NCBI GenBank assembly: GCA_017307755.1
Contig: JAFKGQ010000009.1
Location: 310,001 to 374,000 of the forward strand
From: Chitinophagaceae bacterium
GTDB lineage: Bacteria > Bacteroidota > Bacteroidia > Chitinophagales > Chitinophagaceae
DNA: 64,000 nt
Reading direction: 5' to 3'
The position numbers were made by a program, and so were the translations under genes. Shown here piece after piece: positions 1 through 8,845 of this stretch (positions are counted from its first letter, which is position 1; each line of letters opens with the position of its first letter). A model generated the notes under the pieces. The model was given only the letters and a program-made list of their open reading frames with translations. It was not told the DNA's origin and made no database searches.

Positions 1-453
1 TTTGACCTGGACACGCTGCAGGCCAATTATGACTTTTTCAAGGAAGCACAGACCAAGCTGAAGGCTCAGGAAAATGACATGAACCTGAGGTTGTCCAGCC
101 TGAGCAAAAGCTATCAGAAGAAGGTGGATGCCTGGCGTCAGAAAGGGAATAATATGACGCAGGCGGAGGCGGAGCAGGCGCAGCAGGAATATACCGGTGA
201 CCAGCAAAACTTTCAAAACCAGAAGCAGCAGCTGGAATCAGAGCTATATAAGGCCTCTGAGGATTATAAGACACAGATACGTAAGAAGGTAGAGGATTTC
301 CTGAGGAAATTTAACAGCCGGGGGGATTACTCATTCATATTTGCGTATGACCCAGGGTCATTCATGTACTATAAAGATACCATCTATAACATCACTCCAA
401 ATCTGTTACAAGGGCTGAACGCCGAGTATGCCGTCGATAAGAAGAAAAAATGA
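1..453 (+). CDS. OmpH/Skp family outer-membrane chaperone, C-terminal part
   Basis: The reading frame is open from the first base, so the gene starts left of the window and only about 150 residues are visible. The visible part is highly charged and Gln/Lys/Glu rich with a predicted long helix (coiled coil), followed by a short ordered tail (YSFIFAYDPGSFMYYKDTIYN) and a Lys-rich end. This is the typical end of Skp/OmpH periplasmic chaperones, which hold unfolded outer-membrane proteins on their way to the BAM complex. The signal peptide is outside the window. It lies 31 bp before a permease gene on the same strand. The family call is good; the exact paralogue cannot be told from this fragment. 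Confidence 0.7.
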   Translation, partial: FDLDTLQANYDFFKEAQTKLKAQENDMNLRLSSLSKSYQKKVDAWRQKGNNMTQAEAEQAQQEYTGDQQNFQNQKQQLESELYKASEDYKTQIRKKVEDFLRKFNSRGDYSFIFAYDPGSFMYYKDTIYNITPNLLQGLNAEYAVDKKKK

Positions 454-484
454 TTATATTGAGAGATAATCGATAATATCTTCT

Positions 485-1927
485 ATGGCAGAAACAACCA
501 AAACTTTCAAACCGTCCCTGGGTTTGTTGGATGGCACTATGATCGTAGCCGGCTCCATGATCGGATCCGGTATTTTTATTGTCAGTGCCGACATAACCCG
601 GAATGTGGGCAGCACGGGCTGGCTCATTTTTGTATGGCTGATCACGGGATTTATGACCTTGTCGGCAGCCATGAGCTATGGGGAGCTGAGCGCCATGTAT
701 CCCAAGGCGGGGGGGCAATACGTGTACCTGCGGGAAGCGTATAATCCACTGACAGGCTTTCTGTATGGATGGAGCTTTTTTGCCGTGATCCAGACGGGGA
801 CTATCGCTGCTGTGGCCGTCGCCTTCTCCAAGTTTACAGGGTACTTTATTCCGGCACTGGAATTGAAAGATGAGAATATATTGTTTCAGATGACCGGGTT
901 CAAGGTGTATTATGCCCAGGTGGTGTCTATCCTGCTCATTATTTTACTGACCTATATCAATACCAGAGGCATTGAATCCGGCAAATGGATACAGACGATA
1001 TTTACCGTGACAAAATTATTGTCGTTGTTCGGGCTTATTGTTTTTGGGCTTTTTTTGGCGGCGAACGGGACGATTTGGAGGGCCAATTGGAGGGATGCAT
1101 GGGATATGCACCGGTTGGTGTCTACGGATGGGGTGATTGGGAGTACAGTACCGGTGATCGGACTCGCGACGGTGGGGGCTATTGCGGCGGCCATGACGGG
1201 CTCCATCTTCTCCAGCGATGCCTGGAATAATGTTACGTTTATAGCAGGGGAGATGAAGAACCCCAAGCGGAATATAGGGCTTAGTCTTTTTTTGGGGACC
1301 CTGATCATCACGGTGATCTATGTGTCGGCGAACCTGATGTACATCAGTGTACTGCCATTGGACCAGATCGCAACGGCGCCCCAGGACAGGGTGGCGGTGG
1401 CTGCCGCCAAAGTGATCTTTGGGCATATGGGCACCTATGTTGTGGCAGCCATGATCATGGTGTCTACGTTTGGATGTGACAATGGGTTAATCCTGGCCGG
1501 AGCCCGGGTGTACTATACGATGGCGCAGGATGGCCTGTTTTTTAGAAAGGCGGGGGTGCTGAATAAGAATGCGGTGCCCGGGTGGGCTTTATGGGCGCAA
1601 TGTGTCGTCGCCTCTCTGCTTTGCATCAGCGGCAAATATGGGGACCTGCTGGATATGATCTCTTTTGTGGCTGTCGCCTTCTATGCATTAACAGTACTTG
1701 GTATATTTGTGCTTCGGAAAAGGCTGCCCGGTATGGAGCGGCCTTATAAAGCTTTTGGCTATCCTGTATTGCCTGCCATTTATATCGTGCTTGCGACGGT
1801 GTTCTGTATCGCGCTGATCATTCAAAAGCCGACGTATGCCGGCTGGGGATTGGGCATTGTGCTGGCGGGAATACCTTTGTATTATATAGCCGTATCGAAT
1901 AAAGGGAATGTTGTAGAATTGAAATAG
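485..1927 (+). CDS. APC-family amino acid permease
   Basis: A 480-residue, very hydrophobic protein with about 12 transmembrane segments. The first helix carries the family hallmark (GTMIVAGSMIGSGIFIV, residues 16-32), the unwound substrate-binding stretch of APC amino acid/polyamine/organocation transporters. SYGELSAMYPKAGGQYVYLR (residues about 65-84) is the second conserved family block. It most likely imports or exchanges an amino acid across the inner membrane by coupling to H+ or another amino acid; the substrate cannot be read from the sequence. The start codon at 485 is the only one giving a normal N-terminus. It sits 5 bp upstream of the heptose kinase gene, but the two functions have no evident link. 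Confidence 0.85.
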   Translation: MAETTKTFKPSLGLLDGTMIVAGSMIGSGIFIVSADITRNVGSTGWLIFVWLITGFMTLSAAMSYGELSAMYPKAGGQYVYLREAYNPLTGFLYGWSFFAVIQTGTIAAVAVAFSKFTGYFIPALELKDENILFQMTGFKVYYAQVVSILLIILLTYINTRGIESGKWIQTIFTVTKLLSLFGLIVFGLFLAANGTIWRANWRDAWDMHRLVSTDGVIGSTVPVIGLATVGAIAAAMTGSIFSSDAWNNVTFIAGEMKNPKRNIGLSLFLGTLIITVIYVSANLMYISVLPLDQIATAPQDRVAVAAAKVIFGHMGTYVVAAMIMVSTFGCDNGLILAGARVYYTMAQDGLFFRKAGVLNKNAVPGWALWAQCVVASLLCISGKYGDLLDMISFVAVAFYALTVLGIFVLRKRLPGMERPYKAFGYPVLPAIYIVLATVFCIALIIQKPTYAGWGLGIVLAGIPLYYIAVSNKGNVVELK

Positions 1928-1932
1928 CAAGT

Positions 1933-2940
1933 ATGACGGAATTCAATAAATTATTTGACGAGTTTGGGAGTATAAAAGCGGGTGTCATCGGGGATATTAT
2001 GTTGGACACCTATTGGTGGGGACATGTGGAGCGTATCTCCCCGGAGGCGCCGGTGCCTGTGGTATCGCTGGAAAGAAAGGAGTACCGTATCGGAGGCGCC
2101 GGTAATGTTGCACTGAACCTGGCTTCGTTGGGAGCGCGGGTAGCCACCTTTTCTGTCATCGGTAAAGATGAAGAGGGCAAGACACTGGAAGGACTATTGA
2201 AGAAGGAAAAGATCGACACCGGCTATCTGTTGAAGAGCGATACCCGTATTACGACCAATAAGGCCCGGATTATGGGGCGCAACCAGCAGATGCTGCGTCT
2301 GGATTCGGAAACTATCAAGGACCTTTCTCCGGAAGAGGAGGATCGATTGTTGTCACAGGTGGAGAAGTATCTTAAGGAAGAAAAACCACAGGTGATGATC
2401 TTTGAGGATTATAATAAGGGCGTCCTTACGACCCGTGTGATCCGTGAGGTCATTACGCTTTGTGAAAAGAGCGGCATGGTCACGGCTGTGGACCCGAAGC
2501 GGAAGAACTTTTTTTCTTACCAGGGGGTGACCATTTTCAAGCCTAATCTCAAAGAGGTGAAGGAGGGGTTGCACCTCCTCCTGGATGAGGTACGGCTGCC
2601 CGTATTACAGAACATCCACGAACAACTGTTGAAGAAATTGCAACATCATATTTCCTTTATCACTTTGTCGGAGAAAGGCGTGTTCTACCAGGATCCTGAG
2701 CATTCCGACATCATACCTTCTCATTTGCGCAATATTGCCGACGTCAGCGGCGCGGGAGATACGGTGATCGCCGTTGCTGCGCTGGTGTATGCCGCAACAA
2801 AGGACATCCGGCTTATGGCTGAGATCGCCAATATCGCCGGCGGACTTGTTTGTGAGGAAGTGGGGACGGCAGCCATCAATAAGGACAGGCTGCTCGCAGA
2901 GTGTGATCTGCTGTTGAGCGTAAAAAGCGTGCGGCAATGA
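1933..2940 (+). CDS. D-glycero-beta-D-manno-heptose-7-phosphate kinase (RfaE1/HldA type)
   Basis: A 335-residue PfkB-family sugar kinase. The N-terminal block (VIGDIMLDTYWWGHVERISP) followed by PVVSLERKEYRIGGAGNVALN is the signature of the heptose kinase half of HldE. The C-terminal PfkB signature DVSGAGDTVIA (about residues 269-279) contains the catalytic Asp and anion hole. The reaction phosphorylates heptose 7-phosphate at O-1 on the way to ADP-L-glycero-D-manno-heptose for LPS core or other glycans. The nucleotidyltransferase half present in E. coli HldE is missing, so that step must be encoded elsewhere. The stop overlaps the next start (ATGA, 2937-2940), indicating translational coupling to ispD. 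Confidence 0.85.
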   Translation: MTEFNKLFDEFGSIKAGVIGDIMLDTYWWGHVERISPEAPVPVVSLERKEYRIGGAGNVALNLASLGARVATFSVIGKDEEGKTLEGLLKKEKIDTGYLLKSDTRITTNKARIMGRNQQMLRLDSETIKDLSPEEEDRLLSQVEKYLKEEKPQVMIFEDYNKGVLTTRVIREVITLCEKSGMVTAVDPKRKNFFSYQGVTIFKPNLKEVKEGLHLLLDEVRLPVLQNIHEQLLKKLQHHISFITLSEKGVFYQDPEHSDIIPSHLRNIADVSGAGDTVIAVAALVYAATKDIRLMAEIANIAGGLVCEEVGTAAINKDRLLAECDLLLSVKSVRQ

Positions 2941-3614
2941 AAAAATATGCGGTTATAGTGGCTGGCGGTTCGGGTCAGCGTATGGGAACGCAAGTGCCAA
3001 AGCAATTCCTTTTAATACATGGCAAGCCAGTCTTGTGGTATACATTGGATGTCTTTCTCCGGGCATATGAGGACCTGGATATCATCCTGGTGGTACCGGA
3101 AGAGCATATGGAGACGACCAGGACCATGATCAACGCTATAGGAGCGCCTCATCGTATCCGCATGATCACGGGAGGAGCTACGCGTTGGCACTCGGTATAT
3201 AATGGTCTGCAGCCTATCCGGGAGGATGCTGTAATTTTTGTACACGACGGCGTACGCCCCCTGCTGTCTACGGAGCTGGTACATAATTGTTATGAGCAGG
3301 CGGTTCTCATGGGTTCGGCCGTGCCTGTCGTTGACAGCAAGGACAGTGTCAGGGTGATGACGGGAGAAGACAGTACAGCCATCGAACGCAGCAGGATCAA
3401 GCTGGTACAAACGCCGCAAACCTTTCTCAGCAGCATCTTATTACCTGCCTATGCGAAGGAATACCGGGAAACCTTTACGGATGAAGCTTCTGTCGTGGAA
3501 GCATATGGGGGAAAGGTTTTTTTGTTGAACGGAGAAGCGGAGAATATCAAGATCACCACCCCTCTGGATCTCCTTTTTGCCGGAAAAATAATCGAAGAAA
3601 GGGCGAGCGGATGA
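2937..3614 (+). CDS. ispD: 2-C-methyl-D-erythritol 4-phosphate cytidylyltransferase
   Basis: A 225-residue enzyme of the non-mevalonate (MEP) isoprenoid pathway that joins MEP to CTP to give CDP-ME in the cytoplasm. The nucleotide-binding signature VAGGSGQRMGTQVPKQF (residues about 8-24) carries the Arg and Lys used for catalysis. FVHDGVRPLL (about 100-109) and VQTPQTF (about 160-166) are further IspD blocks. Length is normal for the family. It overlaps the kinase upstream by 4 bp, and its 3' end overlaps the convergent GNAT gene by 62 bp. Confidence 0.92.
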   Translation: MKKYAVIVAGGSGQRMGTQVPKQFLLIHGKPVLWYTLDVFLRAYEDLDIILVVPEEHMETTRTMINAIGAPHRIRMITGGATRWHSVYNGLQPIREDAVIFVHDGVRPLLSTELVHNCYEQAVLMGSAVPVVDSKDSVRVMTGEDSTAIERSRIKLVQTPQTFLSSILLPAYAKEYRETFTDEASVVEAYGGKVFLLNGEAENIKITTPLDLLFAGKIIEERASG

Positions 3615-4500
3615 CCTGTACAAAGTCATAATGTTTCGTCTGCGGACCGAACTTGCGATAGAATACGGCGACGGAGGGGATATCCGAACCTTCAAAATCG
3701 AATGAGATGCCGGTGCCGGCATATTTTTTTATTACTTCATCAATAAGGTTGTGTATGGCGTTGGATGCCCTGTCCTTCCCGCCGGGTGCGCCCAGTATAT
3801 AATAAATACGTTTTTCATCCATTCCAAAAAAGGCTGCTGCGAGCAATGTCCCTTCCGGGTTGCGTATGCCCATGGTGAAACCGGAGCCGTTGCGTATACA
3901 CTGGTCGCCCAGTCTGGCCATCTTGTCGTAAGCATCTTCGGAGATATCCCTGTTCTTTTTTCCATAAGCGGTCTTGTAAAGACGGATGATCGTCTCCATA
4001 TCGATGTCGAAACAAGGTGTAAGACCCAGCGGCTGTGTCCTTCTGAGGTTCTTTTTTGCGTCTTTTGAATACTGCCGGTAAATGGACGCATAATCATCTT
4101 TCAGAGAGAGGACGAGGTTGGTTTTTTGTTTTCTGCGGATACCTGGAAGGGATGGGGCGGGATTGCCCTCGTTTAGCATGATATCTACCAGAAGAAAGGA
4201 TGCAGGGATATGGCGGATAAATTCGTCCGTCAACGTCTGTGTCACGGGGTCCTTGCCGATGATGCCCAACTGGCCTGTAAAAGGAGGGATGTGGAGGTAG
4301 CGGATACCATATTTCCTTTTTGCCGGCAACGGCATTATATGATCGTAATCTCCTTTGACGAGGGCTTCCCAATGTCCGAAGCCATCCAGGTAGAAGGAAC
4401 GTGCATAAAGCCATCCATTGGGCGCCTGTGCTACACAGCGATCCCATTTGAAGGTATCGATATCTTCTCTTTTCAGATGACGGATGGCATGCATGATCAT
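3553..4500 (-). CDS. GNAT/FemAB-like acyltransferase
   Basis: A 315-residue protein when started at the ATG at 4500, one base after the stop of the upstream peptidase gene; the frame is open further upstream, but that extension runs through the peptidase coding sequence and is not credible. The C-terminal half (IYRQYSKDAKKNLRR, then GFTMGIRNPEGTLLAAAFFG and ISFDFEGSDIPSVAVFYRKF) matches the GNAT fold found in FemAB-like proteins that acylate cell-wall or lipid-linked substrates. The substrate is unknown. The last 62 bp overlap the convergent ispD 3' end. Tight spacing behind the M1 peptidase genes suggests co-transcription with them. Confidence 0.7.
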   Translation of the reverse strand: MIMHAIRHLKREDIDTFKWDRCVAQAPNGWLYARSFYLDGFGHWEALVKGDYDHIMPLPAKRKYGIRYLHIPPFTGQLGIIGKDPVTQTLTDEFIRHIPASFLLVDIMLNEGNPAPSLPGIRRKQKTNLVLSLKDDYASIYRQYSKDAKKNLRRTQPLGLTPCFDIDMETIIRLYKTAYGKKNRDISEDAYDKMARLGDQCIRNGSGFTMGIRNPEGTLLAAAFFGMDEKRIYYILGAPGGKDRASNAIHNLIDEVIKKYAGTGISFDFEGSDIPSVAVFYRKFGPQTKHYDFVQVIRSPFLRLFFRQKGDPEGW

Positions 4501-4501
4501 A

Positions 4502-7264
4502 TCATAGTGGAAGGTTACCGAATATTTTTCGAAGATCGAGGTTTTGCAGATCGATGCTGAAAGATAATCTTTTCCAGAATGTATTTTGATCCGGGAGCGT
4601 ACGGAGCTGATCGCGGAAGTCACTGCTGTAGAACACGGGTGCGTAGAAGTTAATGACATTGTGGAAGAGAGACAACTGTAATCCTCCTACGTAGAGGAAC
4701 CGGCTGGTGAGGGCGTCCTGTTTCCACGCATCGGAGTAGGTGCCTACGTCCAGGAAGAGCTTTAATGGCAACCAACGGGGGATGAGGGAGGCGGGAAGGG
4801 TGGTGGTAAGGTTTAGCGAGCTTACCCAGTTGTCCGAACGTCCTTCCAGCCAGGGGAAGCTGGGAACGCGTATCTTCAGATCTCCATCCCGCAACATGAT
4901 CTGCTGGCTGGAAAAGCCTGTGTATTCGTTGCGTCCTAAAAAGTAATTACCGTACGTATAGTCTTCATTGCCTCCGACGCCTGTCAGCTTTGGCTGAAAT
5001 CGGCTGATGTAAGGGTTCGCGTCTCTGCCGCCCAGGTAACCGAACTTAGCGGCAAACAGCCGGAGGTGCATGCCTCCTCCTGTAGCGTAGTTGAAGAAAT
5101 AGTTCCCGGCAAAGTTGAGGCGATAAAACCTATCGCCTTGCTGTAATTGCAGGAGAGCCTGCCAGGGGTAGAGGACCCTTTTGTCGGCTGCATGGAGGGT
5201 TAGCTGGTTCAGATAGCGGAAATCATACGTCCCTATGCCGGCGGCATAAGGGAGGGAGTCTGTGCTTTTGATGACATATCCGTCAGGCCCTTTTTCCCCG
5301 ATGAGGAATGTTTTCCATTCGATGTATTGTTGCCGGGTGCTACGGGGGTAGGAGCTTCCCAGGTTAACGCGGAGCGTTGGAGTGAGTTTATAGTAGCCAC
5401 CGAATAGCTTGTGTGCATTGCTATCCAGGGCGGAGAGAGAGGAGAATTTTTCTCCCCATATCGAGAGGGTTAGCTTGTTTACAGTTTGTGGTAGAAACCA
5501 GGAGTAACTGATGCCTGCAATGCCATTTACCTGGTGGCTTCCGGTGGCATAGAGAGGGGCTGCCAGGAATTGGAAGCGATCGAAAGGGAGGTTGTAATTA
5601 TGGATCACCATTCCTGCCATGAACCCGTCGTACTTATTATAACAGATGGCGGGAAGCAGATTGATATAATCGATCTTATCGGTGTTGCGGTAGTTGAAGA
5701 GAAAGGCAGGTTGGAGTCTTCTATGTTGTTGTACAGGTGGGAGGGAGCCTTTTTTATCCAGGAGGGCAAAGAGGGTATCCAGGCGTCTGTGGCTTTTTTG
5801 TGCTATCAGGCTATGGAAGTCTTCGGGATAGGGGTGTTTGAACTGCCAGTCACGAAACCAGGCTTGCATACAGCTGTCGAAAAGCGGTAGTCCCAGGCTG
5901 TCTTCCAACTGTCTCATCCAGGCGGCAGCCTTGTGATAAACCACCAATTGGTAATTTACGGTTGTAAAATCTTCAGATGAGGTCGAGATAGGTTGATCTT
6001 TTTTTTCTCCGGCGAGTGTATTTAACAGGAGCTGGTCCTGGTCTTCAGGCATTTTTTTTAGTATCCAGGCTGGGGTTTGTCCAGGTTTGTTTGGCATATC
6101 GGGATGCCAACCGGGGTATTTTATCGCGGCATAGCGTTCATCGTAGTAGGTGTTAATACCTTCGTCCATCCAGGGATAGCGTCTTTCGTTTGTCCCGAGC
6201 GCGCCGTAGAACCAGTTATGACCTACTTCATGTTGGATCAAGAGGTCGAGTCCGGCGGCTGTAGGTTGATCGGCGATGCTGCTGATCGTAGGGTATTCCA
6301 TTCCTTCCGGGGAGGCCGTTCTTACTTGCGCTATGCTGATTTTGCTATATGGATATTCTCCGATAAGGCTGCTGCGAAACCGGATGGCGTCCTTTATATA
6401 CTGAGTGGCTTTTTGCCACAGGGATTTTGGAGTGGGTCTGTAGCAGGCGTAGATATCGATGATACGTCCGGAGGGGAGCTGTAATGTATCGTGGTCGGTC
6501 TTGTATTTTTTATCGGCAAACCAGGCGAAGTCGTGGACATCTTTTTGGAGATAGCGAAGGGTTTTGACGGAGGAGGAAGTGTCAGTGATCTGTAATTTTC
6601 CCGTAGCCGCGACAATATATGCTTTGGGGATCGTGATACGTACGTCATAGTCTCCAAATTCGCTGTAGAATTCGCCCTGGTCGAGATAGGGGATCGGGTG
6701 CCAGCCTTTATTGTCGTACACGGCCGGCTTGGGGTACCATTGGGTGACCTGGTAGGTATTGCCGATGTGCCCGCCCCTGGAGAAGTTGAAAGGCAGCTGT
6801 TCATGAAATGGGGTAGTGATAAAGGCCGTTCCACCAGGGGGGAGAGGGTGGGGAAGGATGATCTTTATGATATCGATATAGCGGGGGTGATCTTCCATGC
6901 GGGCTGCTTCTCCGTCGACGCGAAAGTCCAGCCTGTTGATATAGCCTTTCCCGCTTTTGTCGGAAAAATAGAAATCCGTACGGCCATTTTCCAGCATCTG
7001 ATCGCTGAATGCCGTCTTATCATTCTTGTAAGCGTTGGGCCAGCAGTGTATCCAGATCCAGGCAAGGGTATCGGGGGAGTTATTCGTGTATCGCATTTTG
7101 ACGAAGCCATCCAGGGTGTGTTCTATATCGTTGAGGCTAACGTCGATGGTATAATCTACTTTTTGTTGCCAGTAGGGCCGGGACGCGGGGGGAGAGGGCG
7201 ATTGAGCTGTGAGCTGTGAGCTAACAGCTATGAGAAGGATGAGTATGGTTATTATGCGTTTCAT
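4502..7264 (-). CDS. M1-family metallopeptidase with long C-terminal beta-rich domain
   Basis: A 920-residue exported protein (signal peptide ending near LTAQS). The catalytic zinc site is complete: HEVGHNW at about residues 344-350, followed after 18 residues by the third ligand in WMDEG, and GMEYP is the substrate-binding GAMEN-like loop. It should be an aminopeptidase in the periplasm or at the outer membrane. The first roughly 480 residues align with the neighbouring 523-residue paralogue. The remaining roughly 430 residues are extra and rich in alternating aromatic/polar strands (for example FYRLNFAGNYFFNY and LYVGGLQLSLFHNVINFYAP), as in outer-membrane barrel or barrel-like domains. Three bases separate it from the upstream paralogue. 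Confidence 0.85.
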   Translation of the reverse strand: MKRIITILILLIAVSSQLTAQSPSPPASRPYWQQKVDYTIDVSLNDIEHTLDGFVKMRYTNNSPDTLAWIWIHCWPNAYKNDKTAFSDQMLENGRTDFYFSDKSGKGYINRLDFRVDGEAARMEDHPRYIDIIKIILPHPLPPGGTAFITTPFHEQLPFNFSRGGHIGNTYQVTQWYPKPAVYDNKGWHPIPYLDQGEFYSEFGDYDVRITIPKAYIVAATGKLQITDTSSSVKTLRYLQKDVHDFAWFADKKYKTDHDTLQLPSGRIIDIYACYRPTPKSLWQKATQYIKDAIRFRSSLIGEYPYSKISIAQVRTASPEGMEYPTISSIADQPTAAGLDLLIQHEVGHNWFYGALGTNERRYPWMDEGINTYYDERYAAIKYPGWHPDMPNKPGQTPAWILKKMPEDQDQLLLNTLAGEKKDQPISTSSEDFTTVNYQLVVYHKAAAWMRQLEDSLGLPLFDSCMQAWFRDWQFKHPYPEDFHSLIAQKSHRRLDTLFALLDKKGSLPPVQQHRRLQPAFLFNYRNTDKIDYINLLPAICYNKYDGFMAGMVIHNYNLPFDRFQFLAAPLYATGSHQVNGIAGISYSWFLPQTVNKLTLSIWGEKFSSLSALDSNAHKLFGGYYKLTPTLRVNLGSSYPRSTRQQYIEWKTFLIGEKGPDGYVIKSTDSLPYAAGIGTYDFRYLNQLTLHAADKRVLYPWQALLQLQQGDRFYRLNFAGNYFFNYATGGGMHLRLFAAKFGYLGGRDANPYISRFQPKLTGVGGNEDYTYGNYFLGRNEYTGFSSQQIMLRDGDLKIRVPSFPWLEGRSDNWVSSLNLTTTLPASLIPRWLPLKLFLDVGTYSDAWKQDALTSRFLYVGGLQLSLFHNVINFYAPVFYSSDFRDQLRTLPDQNTFWKRLSFSIDLQNLDLRKIFGNLPL

Positions 7265-7267
7265 GGG

Positions 7268-8839
7268 TTAGAATGAACCGATGTGGTGCAGCATACTAAA
7301 TTCCTGGTCGAGGCTTCTGCCCGTGGTTTGTTCGAGTGTGGCCTGCAGATCTTCCGGATAGGGATGTCTGAATTTCCATGTGGAAAAATAAGATTGCATG
7401 CCTTTTTCCAGTTGTTGCCGTCCGATGGCTGTCTCCAGGATGCGCAGCCATACGGCGGTCTTTGCGTATACCACCAGGCCATAATCGAACTCCGAAGGGA
7501 AAGCAGGGGCTGGTGTTTCGATGGGTTCGGTGGTCTTTAGCTGACCTATGACATTATAGACTGCGGACAGGAAGTCTTCGGCGGGCAATCTTTTTATCCT
7601 GTCGGGTATCATATCGCCTAGTATACCGTTGTACCTGTATTTTTCCGCCTCGTACCGGAATTCGTAAAAGGTATTGATGCCTTCGTCCATCCAGGGGTGA
7701 TCCCGTTCGTTGCTGGCCAGCATGCCATAGAACCAATTGTGTCCTACCTCATGGGCGATGACGCCGTCCAGCTCTTCTTTTGGTGCTTTTGGGCTGGTGA
7801 TCAAGGTGATCATGGGATATTCCATACCGCCGGAGGAGGTATTGCCGGGGCCTTCTACCGCGCTGACCATTGGATAGGCGTATTCGCCGACCCAGTTCGA
7901 GTAATGGAGGACGGCGTCTTTGATAAAGGAGATACTATTCATCCATTCTTTATTCCCGCCAGGGCGATACCAGGAGAATACGTCGATTATCCTGCCTGAT
8001 GTCAGCTGGAGGGTATCATATTGTATGATAAAATCTTTATCGGCGAACCAGGCGAAATCGTGGACGCTGTCTGCGTGGTAGTCTAATGTTTTGATGGGAG
8101 GTTGGGCCGGAATATAACGAGAGGGGGAGGAAGGGGTGAGAAGGTTGGTCTTGCCTATGCGTTTGTAGGTATCAAGTTCTGATGTTGTGAGGAGCTGGCC
8201 GGTAGCGCCGACGACGTAAGACGATGGCAGGGTGATATGAACATCGAAGCTGCCAAACTCGCTGTAGAATTCGCCCTGGTCGAGATAGGGCATGGGGTGC
8301 CAGCCTTTGCTGTCGTATACGGCCGGCTTGGGATACCATTGGGTGATCATATAGCTTTTTCCTTCGTGTCCCAAACGGGAGAAATAGGATGGTATCTTTA
8401 CGAAGAAGGGGGTAGCGATCGTGATATCCTTACCCGGAGCGAGGGCGGTGGGCAGGTGTAATTTGAGTACATCGGTATTCTGTGCATCGGCTTCGGCGGA
8501 TGCTTTTACACCGTCGACGGTAAATGACAGCTGATCGATGTAGCCATTGTCCTTTATCTTTTTCAGCTTTGTCTTTCTCTCTTCGATCTGGGATAGCTGT
8601 TTGTACAGTGCTGTCGTGTTATCCTTATAAGCGTTGGGCCAGCAGTGGATATAAATATAGCGCAGGGTGTCGGGCGAGTGGTTGCTGTACACCATTGTCT
8701 CGAAGCCTTGCAGGGAATGGGTGGCATCATTAAGTGTGACACGGATGTCATAGCGGACAGTTTGTTGCCAGTAAGGATTGTTTGCGGACAAGCGGATAGC
8801 AGAGAGAAGGATCAGACAGAAAAGTAATGTTTTGATCAT
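7268..8839 (-). CDS. M1-family metallopeptidase, short paralogue
   Basis: A 523-residue exported protein with signal peptide MIKTLLFCLILLSAIRLSA. It has the M1 zinc motif HEVGHNWFYG (about 361-370) with the downstream Glu in HPWMDEG, and the GGMEYP loop. It shares the N-terminal blocks (YWQQKVDYTIDVSLND against YWQQTVRYDIRVTLND) with the longer gene directly downstream, so the pair arose by tandem duplication. It ends where the long paralogue begins its C-terminal domain, so it is a peptidase without the extra module. It starts 6 bp after the end of the sugar transferase gene, so it probably sits in the same transcript. Confidence 0.88.
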   Translation of the reverse strand: MIKTLLFCLILLSAIRLSANNPYWQQTVRYDIRVTLNDATHSLQGFETMVYSNHSPDTLRYIYIHCWPNAYKDNTTALYKQLSQIEERKTKLKKIKDNGYIDQLSFTVDGVKASAEADAQNTDVLKLHLPTALAPGKDITIATPFFVKIPSYFSRLGHEGKSYMITQWYPKPAVYDSKGWHPMPYLDQGEFYSEFGSFDVHITLPSSYVVGATGQLLTTSELDTYKRIGKTNLLTPSSPSRYIPAQPPIKTLDYHADSVHDFAWFADKDFIIQYDTLQLTSGRIIDVFSWYRPGGNKEWMNSISFIKDAVLHYSNWVGEYAYPMVSAVEGPGNTSSGGMEYPMITLITSPKAPKEELDGVIAHEVGHNWFYGMLASNERDHPWMDEGINTFYEFRYEAEKYRYNGILGDMIPDRIKRLPAEDFLSAVYNVIGQLKTTEPIETPAPAFPSEFDYGLVVYAKTAVWLRILETAIGRQQLEKGMQSYFSTWKFRHPYPEDLQATLEQTTGRSLDQEFSMLHHIGSF

Positions 8840-8845
8840 GGGTTG

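Noticed and set aside
4501..4659. Longer N-terminus for the GNAT-like protein
   Set aside because: The extra 53 codons lie wholly in the coding sequence of the M1 peptidase and have no family similarity; the ATG one base after that stop is better.
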